IMG/VR virus record: IMGVR_UViG_3300030329_003466
Span: 1-47,792 of that record
Strand: one strand, 5' to 3'
Source of the DNA: a virus
Length of the DNA stretch: 47,792 bases
In this document: piece after piece, positions 9,201 through 17,112 of the stretch
Layout of the letters: each line of letters opens with the position of its first letter
How positions within the stretch are numbered: the first letter of the stretch is position 1
Position numbers and translations under genes: made by a program
Notes under the pieces: generated by a model
The model's input: only the letters and a program-made list of their open reading frames with translations
What the model was told of the DNA's origin: nothing
Database searches by the model: none

Positions 9201-11963
9201 GAATCTATGATGGGTAACTACAATCAAAGTTTTTATAAAATAAGTAAACTTTTAAAAGCAAGCGATAGAGATAAATTAAGATTTGTGGATGAGGTTTTAA
9301 GAAAGTCAGCAAAGTCTAAAAAAGATTTAGAATTTATTGATAAGATGTTAAATGAAAAAGGTCAAATTCTTATAGACGGAAAACCTATTATTCTAAAAGA
9401 AGGACAGCTTGTCCCACGAGATGCTGTCTTTGAGGGCGGGAGTAAACAATGGCAAGCTATGATGCACTGGAAACAATATACTGATGGTATATGGAGAAAT
9501 CTAGATATTGCTATTAAAAATACAGTGTCCAGAGGAGAATACTTAAAATTTAAACAAAAGTTTGACCCTAAGTATGTATCAACCTACTTTTCTAGAGTTA
9601 TGAATCCAGAAGTTGTGAAGGCTATATTTAGCGGAAGAGAACAGGGATTTGTTATTGATTTAGCCAAAAGAGAATTGACCCGTTCAGCAAATGCAGAGGC
9701 AGACAAACTAGGGCTTAAAAAAGGTACAAATAAAAGAAAGAAATTTGTTGATGAATATGTTAATAATGAAAATAACATAGCTGAGATTACAAGTGAGATA
9801 CACGATTACATTACCAATAATATTAATAAAATTAATCCTAAATATTTAAAGAAGAGGGGTATTGATATTAGTGATAGTGATGGAATGGTTGAAATCACTA
9901 CAGGTATTTTAGGTAGAAAGAAAAGAGTTAAAGCATATGTTGAAAACTTTGATGCTGTATCTAGAAATTATGCAAATTCTATGGCTGGAGCTATATCTGG
10001 TGCTGCTCATTTTCCAGAGCTAACAGGATTTTCACCTAAACGACACGGTGTAGCTAAGCAGTCAATAGTTGAAATGTCTAATAGTGGAGGAATGGCTGCC
10101 TATGCATCAAAGATGATAATGAGGCATTTAGGTTTAGAGTCTAGCTTAAATCAAAAAATTAATTCTAAAACTTATAGATTCTTAGGAGGTCTTACAAATG
10201 CTGGTGTAGCATTAGGGTTATCAACACCGATACTTCCTGGTCTTAAAAATTTAGCTATTGGACAAGCAAGAAATGTTGGAGCTTTTGGGCTTATGAACTC
10301 TGTTAGAGGGTTTGTTGCTGCCTTTTCTAGAACAAGCCAAAAAACATCAAGAGAATTAGGACACTTTGAATCAGGTACTAGGTCTTTAGATTTATTACAA
10401 AAAGGTTTAGGGTTAAGCACTAAGCCTATTATAAGGCATTTTAATATGCAAACTCAATTTAAATGGTGGAACTTTATGCAACCAAGTGAGGCTATGAACA
10501 GAATATCTTCTAAGGTTGCAGGTATGTTATACTTTGAAGAAACTATGAGAAGATATAAAGGTGAAATGAATGTTATTGGCAATTGGAATCAAAAAAATGC
10601 AAAAGAATTTAAAAGATTTCTATCTGAGAGACTACATTTTACTCCAGAGGAAATGGCCTATATAGACAAAACTCCTTTGCATAGATTATTAAGTTCAAAA
10701 AACCCTACTGATGTGGCGGTAATGACACACTTAACTCAAAAGGCCGCTCATTTTATGCACATATCTACACAAGGTGGAACTCAAGTAGGAATGCTACCTT
10801 TATGGATGTCATCACCGTTAGCAAGACCTATGACTTTATTTTATAGAATGGCTTCTGCAGCAACATTTGATACTTATGTTAATTTTATAAAACCTGCTGT
10901 AACACACAGGAACCCTTTTCCTTTAGTAAGATTAGCTGCCGCTCACATGGTTACAGGCAATGCTTTATATGCACTTTATAAACAATTAGGTTTATCTGGC
11001 AATCCACTTGAAGGATTAGACCCTAAAGATGAAGCAGGAAAAACAAATCAGATGCTATCAGAAATGTTTACCGATGCTTACAAGTCTGGATTTTTTGGTA
11101 CAGTAGAAGGTGTATTTAGTCCTTATACAGGATTATTATCTGGCCAAAGACCTTATGCATCTATGGCTCAAATAGGACAAGGCGGACTACCTATGATGGA
11201 CCCAATCCTTTTAAGATATTCTCAAGATATGCTAAAAAACACAATGCAATTATTTTTTGAAAGACCTGAGACTAGATATACTATGGAGGAATGGACTGAA
11301 AAAACTATTGGAAACTTGCTATCGGATATAAGCTCATTTGGTAGCCAATATAGAAACATGTGGATATCACAAAATGCTCCGTACCTTAAAGATAGAAAAG
11401 ATTTAAGAAGACTGTATAATAATTATCAGAAATCTATTGGTGAAGATAGAGTTCCTTTTGGTGGGGCTTGGGAAGACCCTGCATATTTTATGTTTGATGA
11501 CATGAGAACTGAAATATTTAAAAAAGGGGCTACTCATGAAGATAAAACAAAAGCTGTAATGTTAGTATATAATACGATAGTCCATGAATTAATGAGTGAC
11601 GGTCTTAATGGAGCTCAGTCTCACAAAGAGGCTATAAAAAGAATTAAATCTTCCTTAGCCGCCTCTAGACCTGTTCCAATTACTTGGAAAGTAAAAGCTG
11701 AAGATAATAAAAAATATAGAGATTTTTATAACGGAATAGACAAAGAATGGCAAGACAAACTACATAATGCTGAGGCTGAATTTAATATCCTTAAAAAAGA
11801 AGTTACAGCAATACTTAACCACCCATACTCTTTTATAACTTACGGAAATTTAGGTGGTATAGAAAACATTATGCACAATAAAGATTATAATCCTACAGAC
11901 TTCTATAAGAATCTTTCAGACGAAGATAAGAAGTTGTACGAAAAATATCGACTATTTAACTAA
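6294..11963 (+). CDS. Giant internal/ejection-type virion protein (1889 aa)
   Basis: An AAGGAG site sits just before ATG 6294. Glycine/alanine-rich hydrophobic segments lie at about residues 120-165 and 245-275. A central stretch around residues 690-800 contains TSTVRNRVKGLNKFAKWLAE and a following 'ASQADIKQFL' helix, which looks like the SAM-like core-binding domain of tyrosine recombinases but lacks the catalytic domain. The region from about residue 930 is large and helical, with hydrophobic patches near residues 1300 and 1500-1570. Such multidomain giants are typical of podoviral ejected proteins and of phage 'polyvalent' proteins. The last codons overlap the end of the convergent gene by 12 bases. 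No muralytic motif was seen. Confidence 0.85.
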   Translation: MSSYSYTFDEYVDYIRKKYPNEVSDLGSQGVYLYGKTKENTPNVEPIKLPVSQPIHTPVPQSNKEVRTDPSFLGSLADYWVDADSPDWMKSAYVNSLTGLTEEVIYGKPRYDLSDYDPNLLEEIGAGLLGFIFPLDLAAFGVGGKIGGAVIKGVGAPTIRTIGSQLTNLGAQGISKRFSLSGINQTIVKNIAGKSSQAWIGNVADVALNQSIRTGFQLGTYEAAGSGLRAATYVGPNGEKLTSEEILKETLGGFVHGMALGGIAGYGAGFLGSKWTEIGKRIKAKKSAGKKLNARDVKMLSRTKHAIPNAKAFGWEVGVFTAPSVVDEYAKMQEGQGFDLTNIFHTAIVNAGMVGVMHSTRHVFSKANAKLESWNKDITSDIQKAFSEKSSFDRLQDYFSSQEQNSSGPEKAAYQKALEVLGKEKNQSSDKIKFNIEQRDRLIKEISDVIKDLDINIGLKKPEQLIAISKRIAKGMRAVNEAIGLTGDKELAKLMNDFSADIIKNIKINTSSTSKSKNSLIASYRALRGKNKRDKNKIIVERDGQAIEINIRDAHKYSRKDLRNAINAEADGAFHGAAKNTFQAMDAANKIEPYNRTSDFVRGFKFDAEGNPIPADNLKTSKHRTSKGFSEKSGRTKEVSDRAKKLEKTHDEISKDSASMDSTVETRNKYSQSKSIILNFLEKFYLNATVGDKFLSTSTVRNRVKGLNKFAKWLAEKKEKNLYEASQADIKQFLKNEGNRTHAIALKELIESKRSKFNKTHDTKEFKSYSELLPDKATTTTPNEHSTRIKERELSSKLNYTKEQLRDIREEVTGKRRFKDMTEAEKVKVSKYISKVLKKPYESTSRELRNLESQILIRAEKIGFGPNNVRKLLRILGVKDGSFKNVKSVETLKEALQWMREKPAEFLTSKEKSSSTNFFVKMTSKVFNTLPLPSAIKRFFMPGWYVLKHYGGEPGKKLYKSYIDSQVTYESMMGNYNQSFYKISKLLKASDRDKLRFVDEVLRKSAKSKKDLEFIDKMLNEKGQILIDGKPIILKEGQLVPRDAVFEGGSKQWQAMMHWKQYTDGIWRNLDIAIKNTVSRGEYLKFKQKFDPKYVSTYFSRVMNPEVVKAIFSGREQGFVIDLAKRELTRSANAEADKLGLKKGTNKRKKFVDEYVNNENNIAEITSEIHDYITNNINKINPKYLKKRGIDISDSDGMVEITTGILGRKKRVKAYVENFDAVSRNYANSMAGAISGAAHFPELTGFSPKRHGVAKQSIVEMSNSGGMAAYASKMIMRHLGLESSLNQKINSKTYRFLGGLTNAGVALGLSTPILPGLKNLAIGQARNVGAFGLMNSVRGFVAAFSRTSQKTSRELGHFESGTRSLDLLQKGLGLSTKPIIRHFNMQTQFKWWNFMQPSEAMNRISSKVAGMLYFEETMRRYKGEMNVIGNWNQKNAKEFKRFLSERLHFTPEEMAYIDKTPLHRLLSSKNPTDVAVMTHLTQKAAHFMHISTQGGTQVGMLPLWMSSPLARPMTLFYRMASAATFDTYVNFIKPAVTHRNPFPLVRLAAAHMVTGNALYALYKQLGLSGNPLEGLDPKDEAGKTNQMLSEMFTDAYKSGFFGTVEGVFSPYTGLLSGQRPYASMAQIGQGGLPMMDPILLRYSQDMLKNTMQLFFERPETRYTMEEWTEKTIGNLLSDISSFGSQYRNMWISQNAPYLKDRKDLRRLYNNYQKSIGEDRVPFGGAWEDPAYFMFDDMRTEIFKKGATHEDKTKAVMLVYNTIVHELMSDGLNGAQSHKEAIKRIKSSLAASRPVPITWKVKAEDNKKYRDFYNGIDKEWQDKLHNAEAEFNILKKEVTAILNHPYSFITYGNLGGIENIMHNKDYNPTDFYKNLSDEDKKLYEKYRLFN

Positions 11964-12416
11964 TTCAAATATTTCTTTAATAGGTACCAAAACTAGTTGA
12001 GACATATTATCATCTCCACCCATAACTATCTTAACCTTTTTTGCTTTGTTTAATTCTTTAATTCTTTCTTTAAGTTTTTTAACATTTAATATAAAACCAC
12101 CAACTATATCATCTTTATAGGAAAGAAGGTGAATCCATGTTGAAGCTTCCGTGATAGTGATTCCAGAATCTTTTCCTTTATATCTAATTTCTATAGCTAT
12201 ATTTCCTGTTTCTTTCCACTTATCTCTTTCTGTCTTAATTTCTATTTTAGAATCTCCCTCTAAAACACCTTGAACAAATTCCTCGCCCATCTTACCAAAC
12301 TTTAAATCAAGGTCAAACTCTTTGCAGTATCCTTCTGTTAATGGCACCCATACTCCTTTCTTGTAAATTTGTAATTCACCGTTAAAAACATCATAAATAT
12401 CCTTTAAATATATCAA
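11952..12416 (-). CDS. PD-(D/E)XK-type nuclease, possible Holliday-junction or packaging endonuclease
   Basis: In this 154-residue protein, acidic residues at E45/E46 (KMGEEFVQ), D55, an E59-x-K61 pair within KIEIKTERD, and a following GNIAIEIRYKGKDSGITITEA block are arranged like the core of small phage PD-(D/E)XK nucleases, where a 'TGN..IE...G..SGI..T.A' segment follows the EXK strand. It is the last gene of the early unit. Its start overlaps the stop of the upstream gene (12413-12416, ATGA-type overlap). Placement after a RuvC-like gene suggests DNA-branch processing or host DNA degradation. The exact substrate cannot be read from the sequence. Confidence 0.7.
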   Translation of the reverse strand: MIYLKDIYDVFNGELQIYKKGVWVPLTEGYCKEFDLDLKFGKMGEEFVQGVLEGDSKIEIKTERDKWKETGNIAIEIRYKGKDSGITITEASTWIHLLSYKDDIVGGFILNVKKLKERIKELNKAKKVKIVMGGDDNMSQLVLVPIKEIFELVK

Positions 12417-12622
12417 AATACTCTAGAACTTAATTCGTCCAATCTATTTTGTAAGCCATCAATAAATTTATCATCTATAACATTACCATAGACCGTTGTT
12501 CTATTCTTATTCCTTTTACATTTTGATATTAATTCTTCATAAAATTTAATAATACCAGTTTTCCCTGAAGGCATAGCATCTCCGCCCTCATGTAATTTAA
12601 TTGGTTTAATATTTCTTCCCAT
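12413..12622 (-). CDS. Small unknown protein (69 aa)
   Basis: The gene starts after AAGGAGAAATA, a strong ribosome site almost identical to the one before the gene at 15132. The protein is basic and helical in its C-terminal half (KFYEELISKCKRNKNRTTVYG), with no cysteine pairs or membrane segment. It lies between the RuvC-like and PD-(D/E)XK genes and overlaps the latter by 4 bases, so it is probably co-translated with it. I do not recognise the family. Confidence 0.75.
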   Translation of the reverse strand: MGRNIKPIKLHEGGDAMPSGKTGIIKFYEELISKCKRNKNRTTVYGNVIDDKFIDGLQNRLDELSSRVF

Positions 12623-12631
12623 TATTTCTCC

Positions 12632-13141
12632 TTATTTGTTAAAAAACTCTTCTTTTGCATAATGTGCAATTAGTATTGAATCTGCTGTAGCTAAAGTAAC
12701 TCTTGTAACTTCAGGATATAATTCTTTTGCTTTTTCCTTTAACCATTTCTTTCTTTCATTATACTCTATGCCCTTAGGGCAATTAAAATATTGTATCCAT
12801 TTGCTTGGTAAGATAGTATGTATCTCTGATTCTTTTCTTGATATTATACCAAACCATATACCATAATTAAATCCATATGCAAAAGCATGTCTAGAACCAT
12901 TAGTTGGTCTAGCCCAAACTCTTTCAATTAAAACTCCCACATTATATGGGGCTGTATCACCTAGAAAATATTCAAAAAATATAGCCATATCCGCAGGTTC
13001 TTTAGGACATTTAGCGGTTTCTATTCCTTCATCAGAAATTAGTGTAATTCCCCCTGATTTTCCAGGGTCAATCCCTATAAATTTAGTCAAATGGGAGAAT
13101 TGATTTTTGGATTTGTTCTTCTTGTTCTGCTTCTTGCTCAT
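12632..13141 (-). CDS. RuvC-like Holliday-junction resolvase
   Basis: The RNase H-fold signatures are in order in this 169-residue protein: D25 in IGIDPGKSGG, E73 in VLIERVWARP, and D154 in ATADSILIAHYA. This matches the D/E/D catalytic pattern of RuvC and of phage RuvC-like resolvases, which resolve branched recombination or replication intermediates before packaging. A basic 18-residue leader precedes the domain. The gene overlaps the end of the helicase gene by 59 bases in another frame. The fourth catalytic acid of RuvC may lie in the same C-terminal helix but is not certain. Confidence 0.85.
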   Translation of the reverse strand: MSKKQNKKNKSKNQFSHLTKFIGIDPGKSGGITLISDEGIETAKCPKEPADMAIFFEYFLGDTAPYNVGVLIERVWARPTNGSRHAFAYGFNYGIWFGIISRKESEIHTILPSKWIQYFNCPKGIEYNERKKWLKEKAKELYPEVTRVTLATADSILIAHYAKEEFFNK

Positions 13142-14423
13142 TATTATACACCTTACATTTATCTCCTTTATATCCTAGATGAATATCTCCAGTCTGTCCA
13201 TATCTAACTTTTCTAGCACACAAGGTAATTATATTTCGTCCTAAGTCGCTCTTAGGGTTAACTTTGTATTCGTAATAGACAAATAATACATTCTCTGCTA
13301 CTTGTTCGATTGCACCACTTTCTGCTAAGTCTGACAATTGTGGTCTTCCACCATTGCCACGATACTCTACATTTCTATTTAGCTGTGATGCTAATACGAC
13401 AGCAGCCTTTTGTTCTTTAGCCATCCATTTATAATCATTGACTAACTTTTCTATTTGAAATCTTCTGTCAAGCTTAGACTCTAAAGCTATAAGCTGAATG
13501 TAATCATCAAATATTATGTCTGGTTTAAATTTTTTGACTTCGACAGACGAAGAAGAAAAGTCCCTAAGGTTGTCAAACATAATGAAGTTGTCCTTAGAAT
13601 ACTTCTCAGTAATTTTTTTACGAACCCTTTCAAGTTCTTTAAGATTATTATCATCATAAATACCCTTTCTTATCATTGAGTAGGATAGAGTGTCAGATTC
13701 GAGGCAAATTAACTTTTTCATAACCTCGACATTGGGCAGCTCTCTATTAAATAGCATGACACGATAACCGTTGTCAAGCATTCTCGACAGGAGGTTGAGC
13801 ATATACGTAGTTTTCCCATGCCCTGGTCGTCCTCCGATGATACTCACTTCACCTCGTGTTAATCCGCCTGCGAATCTATCAACACTCTCATATCCAGTTG
13901 AAATTAATTTTGATTCCCTAGAACTTATGTCTGTTATTGCTAAATCTAGTGAATCGTTAATACTAAAATTTTCTGAAGGTCTTACTTCAATAAGGCTTCC
14001 AAGTAGGGAATGGGTCTCTAGGAGGGTATCGTGTGCGGACGATATATTCTTAGAAGCCTTATCTTTTATCTCTGTAGCTTTATCTACAAGCTGTCTTAAT
14101 AAATATTTTTCATATATTTGTTTAGCATAAGTTTTAGTCATACCAGATGTTGTAGCTTCGGTTGAACAAAGAGCAATATATCCATTATTTAATCCTGCCA
14201 ACTTATCTTCTTTGCTCAAAGAATTACTTATCGTAATTAAATCAACAGGAACCTGCTTTCTTTTAAGCTCAGTTATTCTATCCCAAAGCATTTTTGCCTC
14301 ATCTTGAAAAAACACTTTTCCATTCCTTAAATATGGTGCAACCTCGTCATAAACATCCTCGTAGTTGATTATATTTCCGAGAATAGTATCCTCTGTCACC
14401 TTACTATAAGGGACTTCTTCCAT
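13083..14423 (-). CDS. DnaB-type replicative helicase
   Basis: This 446-residue protein has the DnaB architecture. A helical N-terminal domain spans residues 1-100 and a linker about 120-160. The RecA-fold ATPase has Walker A GRPGHGKT at 198-205, Walker B IIFDDYIQL at about 303-311 and a sensor ASQLNR at 345-350. An SDLAESGAIEQ block at 364-374, with the usual DnaB arginine-rich motif, follows. It should unwind DNA ahead of the fork as a hexamer. No primase or polymerase gene accompanies it. The C-terminus ends in ILPFD, an acidic/hydrophobic tip resembling SSB-interaction tails. AGGAG precedes the start. Confidence 0.93.
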   Translation of the reverse strand: MEEVPYSKVTEDTILGNIINYEDVYDEVAPYLRNGKVFFQDEAKMLWDRITELKRKQVPVDLITISNSLSKEDKLAGLNNGYIALCSTEATTSGMTKTYAKQIYEKYLLRQLVDKATEIKDKASKNISSAHDTLLETHSLLGSLIEVRPSENFSINDSLDLAITDISSRESKLISTGYESVDRFAGGLTRGEVSIIGGRPGHGKTTYMLNLLSRMLDNGYRVMLFNRELPNVEVMKKLICLESDTLSYSMIRKGIYDDNNLKELERVRKKITEKYSKDNFIMFDNLRDFSSSSVEVKKFKPDIIFDDYIQLIALESKLDRRFQIEKLVNDYKWMAKEQKAAVVLASQLNRNVEYRGNGGRPQLSDLAESGAIEQVAENVLFVYYEYKVNPKSDLGRNIITLCARKVRYGQTGDIHLGYKGDKCKVYNNEQEAEQEEQIQKSILPFD

Positions 14424-14452
14424 TGTATATGCTCCTTTCTCCTGTCCGAGAT

Positions 14453-14653
14453 TTAGTCTATATTGTTTTGTAGATTATTTCCAACCATTTTAACAATAGC
14501 TGTGTTCATCTCCTCTTTACTTACATCATTAACCTGATAGATATGCTGTCCTCCTTGAGAGGGGAGGTGTTCAAGAGGGTTTGTTTTAAAATATAACCCC
14601 CAATTGTTATCAATCAGTAGCTTTTCTATTAATTGTTGTAGGTCTTTCACCAT
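14453..14653 (-). CDS. Small unknown protein (66 aa)
   Basis: I place the start at ATG 14653, preceded by GAGGAAAAG, rather than at the far upstream ATG 14818, which would lie almost wholly inside the neighbouring gene in another frame. The 66 residues include a leucine-rich helix (MVKDLQQLIEKLLID) and a 'QGGQHIYQVNDVSKEEM' segment. There are no metal or membrane motifs. It sits directly before the helicase gene in transcription order. It could be a helicase accessory protein, but that is only a guess from position. Confidence 0.7.
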   Translation of the reverse strand: MVKDLQQLIEKLLIDNNWGLYFKTNPLEHLPSQGGQHIYQVNDVSKEEMNTAIVKMVGNNLQNNID

Positions 14654-14675
14654 CTTTTCCTCTATTTGTTTATAG

Positions 14676-14978
14676 TTACTTAGACTTTTTTGATACTTTA
14701 TCGCTTGACTTTTCTTTAGAAATGTCTTGTTGTTTATCAGATAAACTATCCTTAGCTCCGTCTGCATTATCGCTTGGCTCGGGAGATTTGTTTTCTTTAA
14801 TAAATTCTTTAAACCCATCTATGTCCCCTTTATACTCAACATACCAATCTAAAAGCCTATCAAGCCCAGACATATAAACTTTAAGTTCATCTAAAGCTTC
14901 AAAGGCTATATTTATACCATGCCTATTTTCCAGAACAGTTTTATTTAGTTCTTTTATTGTTGGCTTTTTTCTTGACAT
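14676..14978 (-). CDS. Helical protein with Ser/Lys/Asp-rich tail (100 aa)
   Basis: The start is at ATG 14978, directly after AGAGGAGTGAAG. An upstream ATG at 15005 is possible but lacks a ribosome site. Residues 1-65 are helical (KELNKTVLENRHGINIAFEAL, then a Trp/Tyr-containing helix). Residues 66-100 are a low-complexity Ser/Asp/Lys tail. Its first codons overlap the end of the upstream coiled-coil gene by 38 bases. Function unknown. The organisation of short helical proteins between SSB and helicase genes would suit helicase-loading or scaffolding partners, which is inference only. Confidence 0.75.
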   Translation of the reverse strand: MSRKKPTIKELNKTVLENRHGINIAFEALDELKVYMSGLDRLLDWYVEYKGDIDGFKEFIKENKSPEPSDNADGAKDSLSDKQQDISKEKSSDKVSKKSK

Positions 14979-15132
14979 CTTCACTCCTCTTTTTTTGTAG
15001 GTCACTTACTTCATCAACTTTAATTCTGATACTTTCAAGTAACTGTATCATTTCTTCTACAGCACCCTCAAGTTTAAAAAGTCTTACTCCTTGTTTTTCA
15101 ATATTAGCTTCCATGTCTATTGCTCTGCCCAT
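14941..15132 (-). CDS. Short coiled-coil protein (63 aa)
   Basis: ATG 15132 follows AAGGAGAAATC. A heptad-like pattern runs through residues 9-45 (for example LFKLEGAVEEMIQLLESI), and the C-terminus is Lys/Arg-rich (KKKANNKRTK). Similar length and layout occur in many phage small accessory proteins, but no family is recognisable. It is the first gene downstream of the structured gap at 15154-15231. Confidence 0.75.
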   Translation of the reverse strand: MGRAIDMEANIEKQGVRLFKLEGAVEEMIQLLESIRIKVDEVSDLQKKRSEDVKKKANNKRTK

Positions 15133-15153
15133 GATTTCTCCTTATTTAAATTA

Positions 15154-15231
15154 AGACAGCCACCCACAACGGTTAAGATAGTGTTGCGAAGTGTCGCAAA
15201 GGTAGGACATTCGGAACGTGAATGACTGTCT
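15154..15231 (-). ncRNA. Intercistronic structured RNA element, 78 nt
   Basis: The ends 15154-15161 and 15224-15231 form an 8-bp closing stem that needs one G:U pair on the minus-strand transcript; the plus strand would have a C:A mismatch instead. Inside are two perfect hairpins: 15184-15189 with 15194-15199 (6 bp, 4-base loop) and 15208-15212 with 15220-15224 (5 bp, 7-base loop). It fills the gap between the SSB-like gene and the coiled-coil gene. It has no tRNA signature and no U-tract, so a processing site or small RNA is more likely than a simple terminator. Folding is by eye. Confidence 0.45.
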
Positions 15232-15241
15232 AAAGTTATTG

Positions 15242-15871
15242 TTAAAATGGAATCTCATCCAAATCAGTTTTTTCTATTTTCCTGTCTACACCATCTTCCC
15301 AAGCATTAAAGTATTTAATAATTAGAGGTGTTGTGTCGTACCCTTTTTTATTTTTATAAGGTCTTCCATATCTAGTAGTAACTGAAACAGCTTTACCTAA
15401 CATGTCTTCCTCATTAATAGTTGGTAACTGTTTAACAGTAGTTTTCTTACCATCTATCTCTTTTTCAACCTCTTTACATTCTATACCTAATGCTTCACAG
15501 GTTTTTAAGTAACCCATATTCATATCAGGTCTGCCTTTAAAGGTGTCGCTAGGTCCAGGTTCTAAATATCTAAATATACCGTCAGACCTAAGTCTTCGAC
15601 CAACATATTCCTTACCATCAACTGTTTCTCCATTCACTACATATTCTGCACCCTCATTCTCTTTGGACAATTCTACATATATGTTGTAAATCCTAGCTTT
15701 AAATTCACCACCTTTTATGTCATACACATTAGATTTAACCTCTACTATATGTCCAACATAGTTACCTGGCACAGCAGGAATGAATTTGTTTTCTTTTTTA
15801 TTTGATGTGTCGCCAGAAAAAAAGCTAGTTTCTGTTGAGCTATCAAATACACTATCTATTTCGTTTGTCAT
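15242..15871 (-). CDS. Single-stranded DNA-binding (SSB-like) protein
   Basis: I use ATG 15871, right after AAGGAGAAAAA, instead of an upstream start at 15928 that overlaps the previous gene. The 209-residue protein has an acidic N-terminus and a beta-rich core beginning about FIPAVPGNYVGHIVEV, as in phage DUF669-type SSB relatives. It ends in DLDEIPF, the acidic amphipathic tail typical of SSBs that recruit partner proteins. It lies between the Rad52-like gene and the helicase cluster, where recombination modules usually encode an SSB. The OB-fold is inferred, not visible as a motif. Confidence 0.75.
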   Translation of the reverse strand: MTNEIDSVFDSSTETSFFSGDTSNKKENKFIPAVPGNYVGHIVEVKSNVYDIKGGEFKARIYNIYVELSKENEGAEYVVNGETVDGKEYVGRRLRSDGIFRYLEPGPSDTFKGRPDMNMGYLKTCEALGIECKEVEKEIDGKKTTVKQLPTINEEDMLGKAVSVTTRYGRPYKNKKGYDTTPLIIKYFNAWEDGVDRKIEKTDLDEIPF

Positions 15872-15884
15872 TTTTTCTCCTTGT

Positions 15885-16337
15885 TTACTTGTTTGGTTTC
15901 CAGTTTTTAGGTGGATACCATTTACCATTGTATTCAGTCATTTCAGCTCTGTAATTAGGAAGACTGTATAAATCCCTACCTATACCAAACTGAACTGCTG
16001 CTCTCTTAAATGCATCACTTGCTTCGCCTTTTTGTTTTTCAACATTAGACTCAGTTCCGCAATCCATTTTTGATACAATACCAACTTGACCGTCATCTCG
16101 TAAAAATGTGATAGTGATTTGACAAAACAGATTTCCTTTTATTTCTGTGAAATCTGATGCCCAATTCCCTACACCAACAACTTCATCAAGCTTGTCTTGT
16201 ACATATCTAGCATCAACATAACACAGCATATTAGCAATCTTTACATTATTATGCATGAAAGTATTACCAACTCTGTATTTTCTCTCATTTTCAGGTGTTT
16301 CTGCTAAAAGTTTACTCAAGTCTTTTTCTTTTATCAT
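15885..16337 (-). CDS. Rad52/Sak-like single-strand annealing protein
   Basis: The start is ATG 16337, preceded by GGAGGTAAA. The 150 residues carry the Rad52/22 hallmarks: YVDARYVQDKLDEVVGVGNW (about 40-59), a beta hairpin with ITITFLR, and the helix E..KGEASDAFKRAAVQFGIGRDLY (about 105-124). This family pairs complementary single strands, often loading onto ends resected by an adjacent exonuclease. Here that partner is the upstream Cas4-like nuclease, whose coding sequence ends at 16351, 14 bases before this start. At 150 residues it is close to other phage members and shorter than eukaryotic Rad52. Confidence 0.88.
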   Translation of the reverse strand: MIKEKDLSKLLAETPENERKYRVGNTFMHNNVKIANMLCYVDARYVQDKLDEVVGVGNWASDFTEIKGNLFCQITITFLRDDGQVGIVSKMDCGTESNVEKQKGEASDAFKRAAVQFGIGRDLYSLPNYRAEMTEYNGKWYPPKNWKPNK

Positions 16338-16350
16338 TTTACCTCCCATC

Positions 16351-17112
16351 TTAAAATGAAGGCGGTCTACAATGGTCATAAAATTGACAATACCTGCAAT
16401 TCCAAGAACTGGCAGGACTCACACCAAGATTAAACATAGGTAAACCACCTTTAATTTCTTCATTAACATTCTTCCAAAATCTCTTAGCTTTGTCTACATA
16501 GTCAAGAGACACTGGTATTATTTTCATTCTTGAATCATCTTTCTTGTAGTAACACAAGAACATTCCATCAAGACTTCCAAATTTTTTCTTTATCGCATAC
16601 CCATAAGTGCCAAGCTGTAGCTCTTGGTGGTCAGATTGGTTAGGGGATTTATATTTTCTACCAAACTTTAGCGACCACGAAAAGCTAGCCATAGTTTTAA
16701 AATCATACAGATAGACCTTATCATCGCATTCAATAACAAGGTCATAAAAACCACGGACATTAAATTCAGGGATTTGAATTTCTTCTTCCATATGCACTTT
16801 AAACTTTTTTTCTTTTACTTCTTTTTCTTTTTTTAATAGATAACTATTATAGTTAACTATATTAGTAAAGGCAGATTGTAAATCTTCATGCACAATAGTT
16901 CCAAGCCTTAAAAGTCTCGAGCTTCTATCGTCTGGAGGATTTGTAGGCTCTACCTTTTCTACACTTGTATAAAAAATTTTTCTAGCACAATTACCAGAAT
17001 TACTGGCTTGAAAGTAATGTTCATTACCATCATACCTTTCTTTTCTGTTCTCTTCGTTTTTTTTATTTATGTAGTCTGCGTATACCTTCTGAATATCTAT
17101 AGGGTTAAACAC
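16351..17112 (-). CDS. Cas4/AddB-like Fe-S PD-(D/E)XK exonuclease
   Basis: This 253-residue protein starts with GTG at 17112, embedded in the stop region of the upstream gene. Nuclease residues are in order: H75 (GTIVHEDL), D124 (GFYDLVIE), D137-x-K139 (LYDFKT) and the Q-motif near HQELQLGTYGY (162-171). Four cysteines, C42 (GNCARK), C239, C242 and C248 (NCRYCQFYDHC), match the [4Fe-4S] arrangement of Cas4 and AddB nucleases. It likely resects DNA ends to feed the adjacent annealing protein. No Cas1/Cas2 or CRISPR array is present, so a CRISPR role is not supported. Confidence 0.9.
   Translation of the reverse strand: MFNPIDIQKVYADYINKKNEENRKERYDGNEHYFQASNSGNCARKIFYTSVEKVEPTNPPDDRSSRLLRLGTIVHEDLQSAFTNIVNYNSYLLKKEKEVKEKKFKVHMEEEIQIPEFNVRGFYDLVIECDDKVYLYDFKTMASFSWSLKFGRKYKSPNQSDHQELQLGTYGYAIKKKFGSLDGMFLCYYKKDDSRMKIIPVSLDYVDKAKRFWKNVNEEIKGGLPMFNLGVSPASSWNCRYCQFYDHCRPPSF

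Noticed and set aside
13771-14130. Plus-strand 119-codon frame antisense to the helicase
   Set aside because: Lies wholly inside a well-supported helicase domain, has no ribosome site and its sequence looks like a shadow of the opposite strand.
16351-17112. CRISPR-associated role for the Cas4-like gene
   Set aside because: No Cas1, Cas2 or repeat-spacer array in the window; the neighbouring annealing protein indicates phage recombination.
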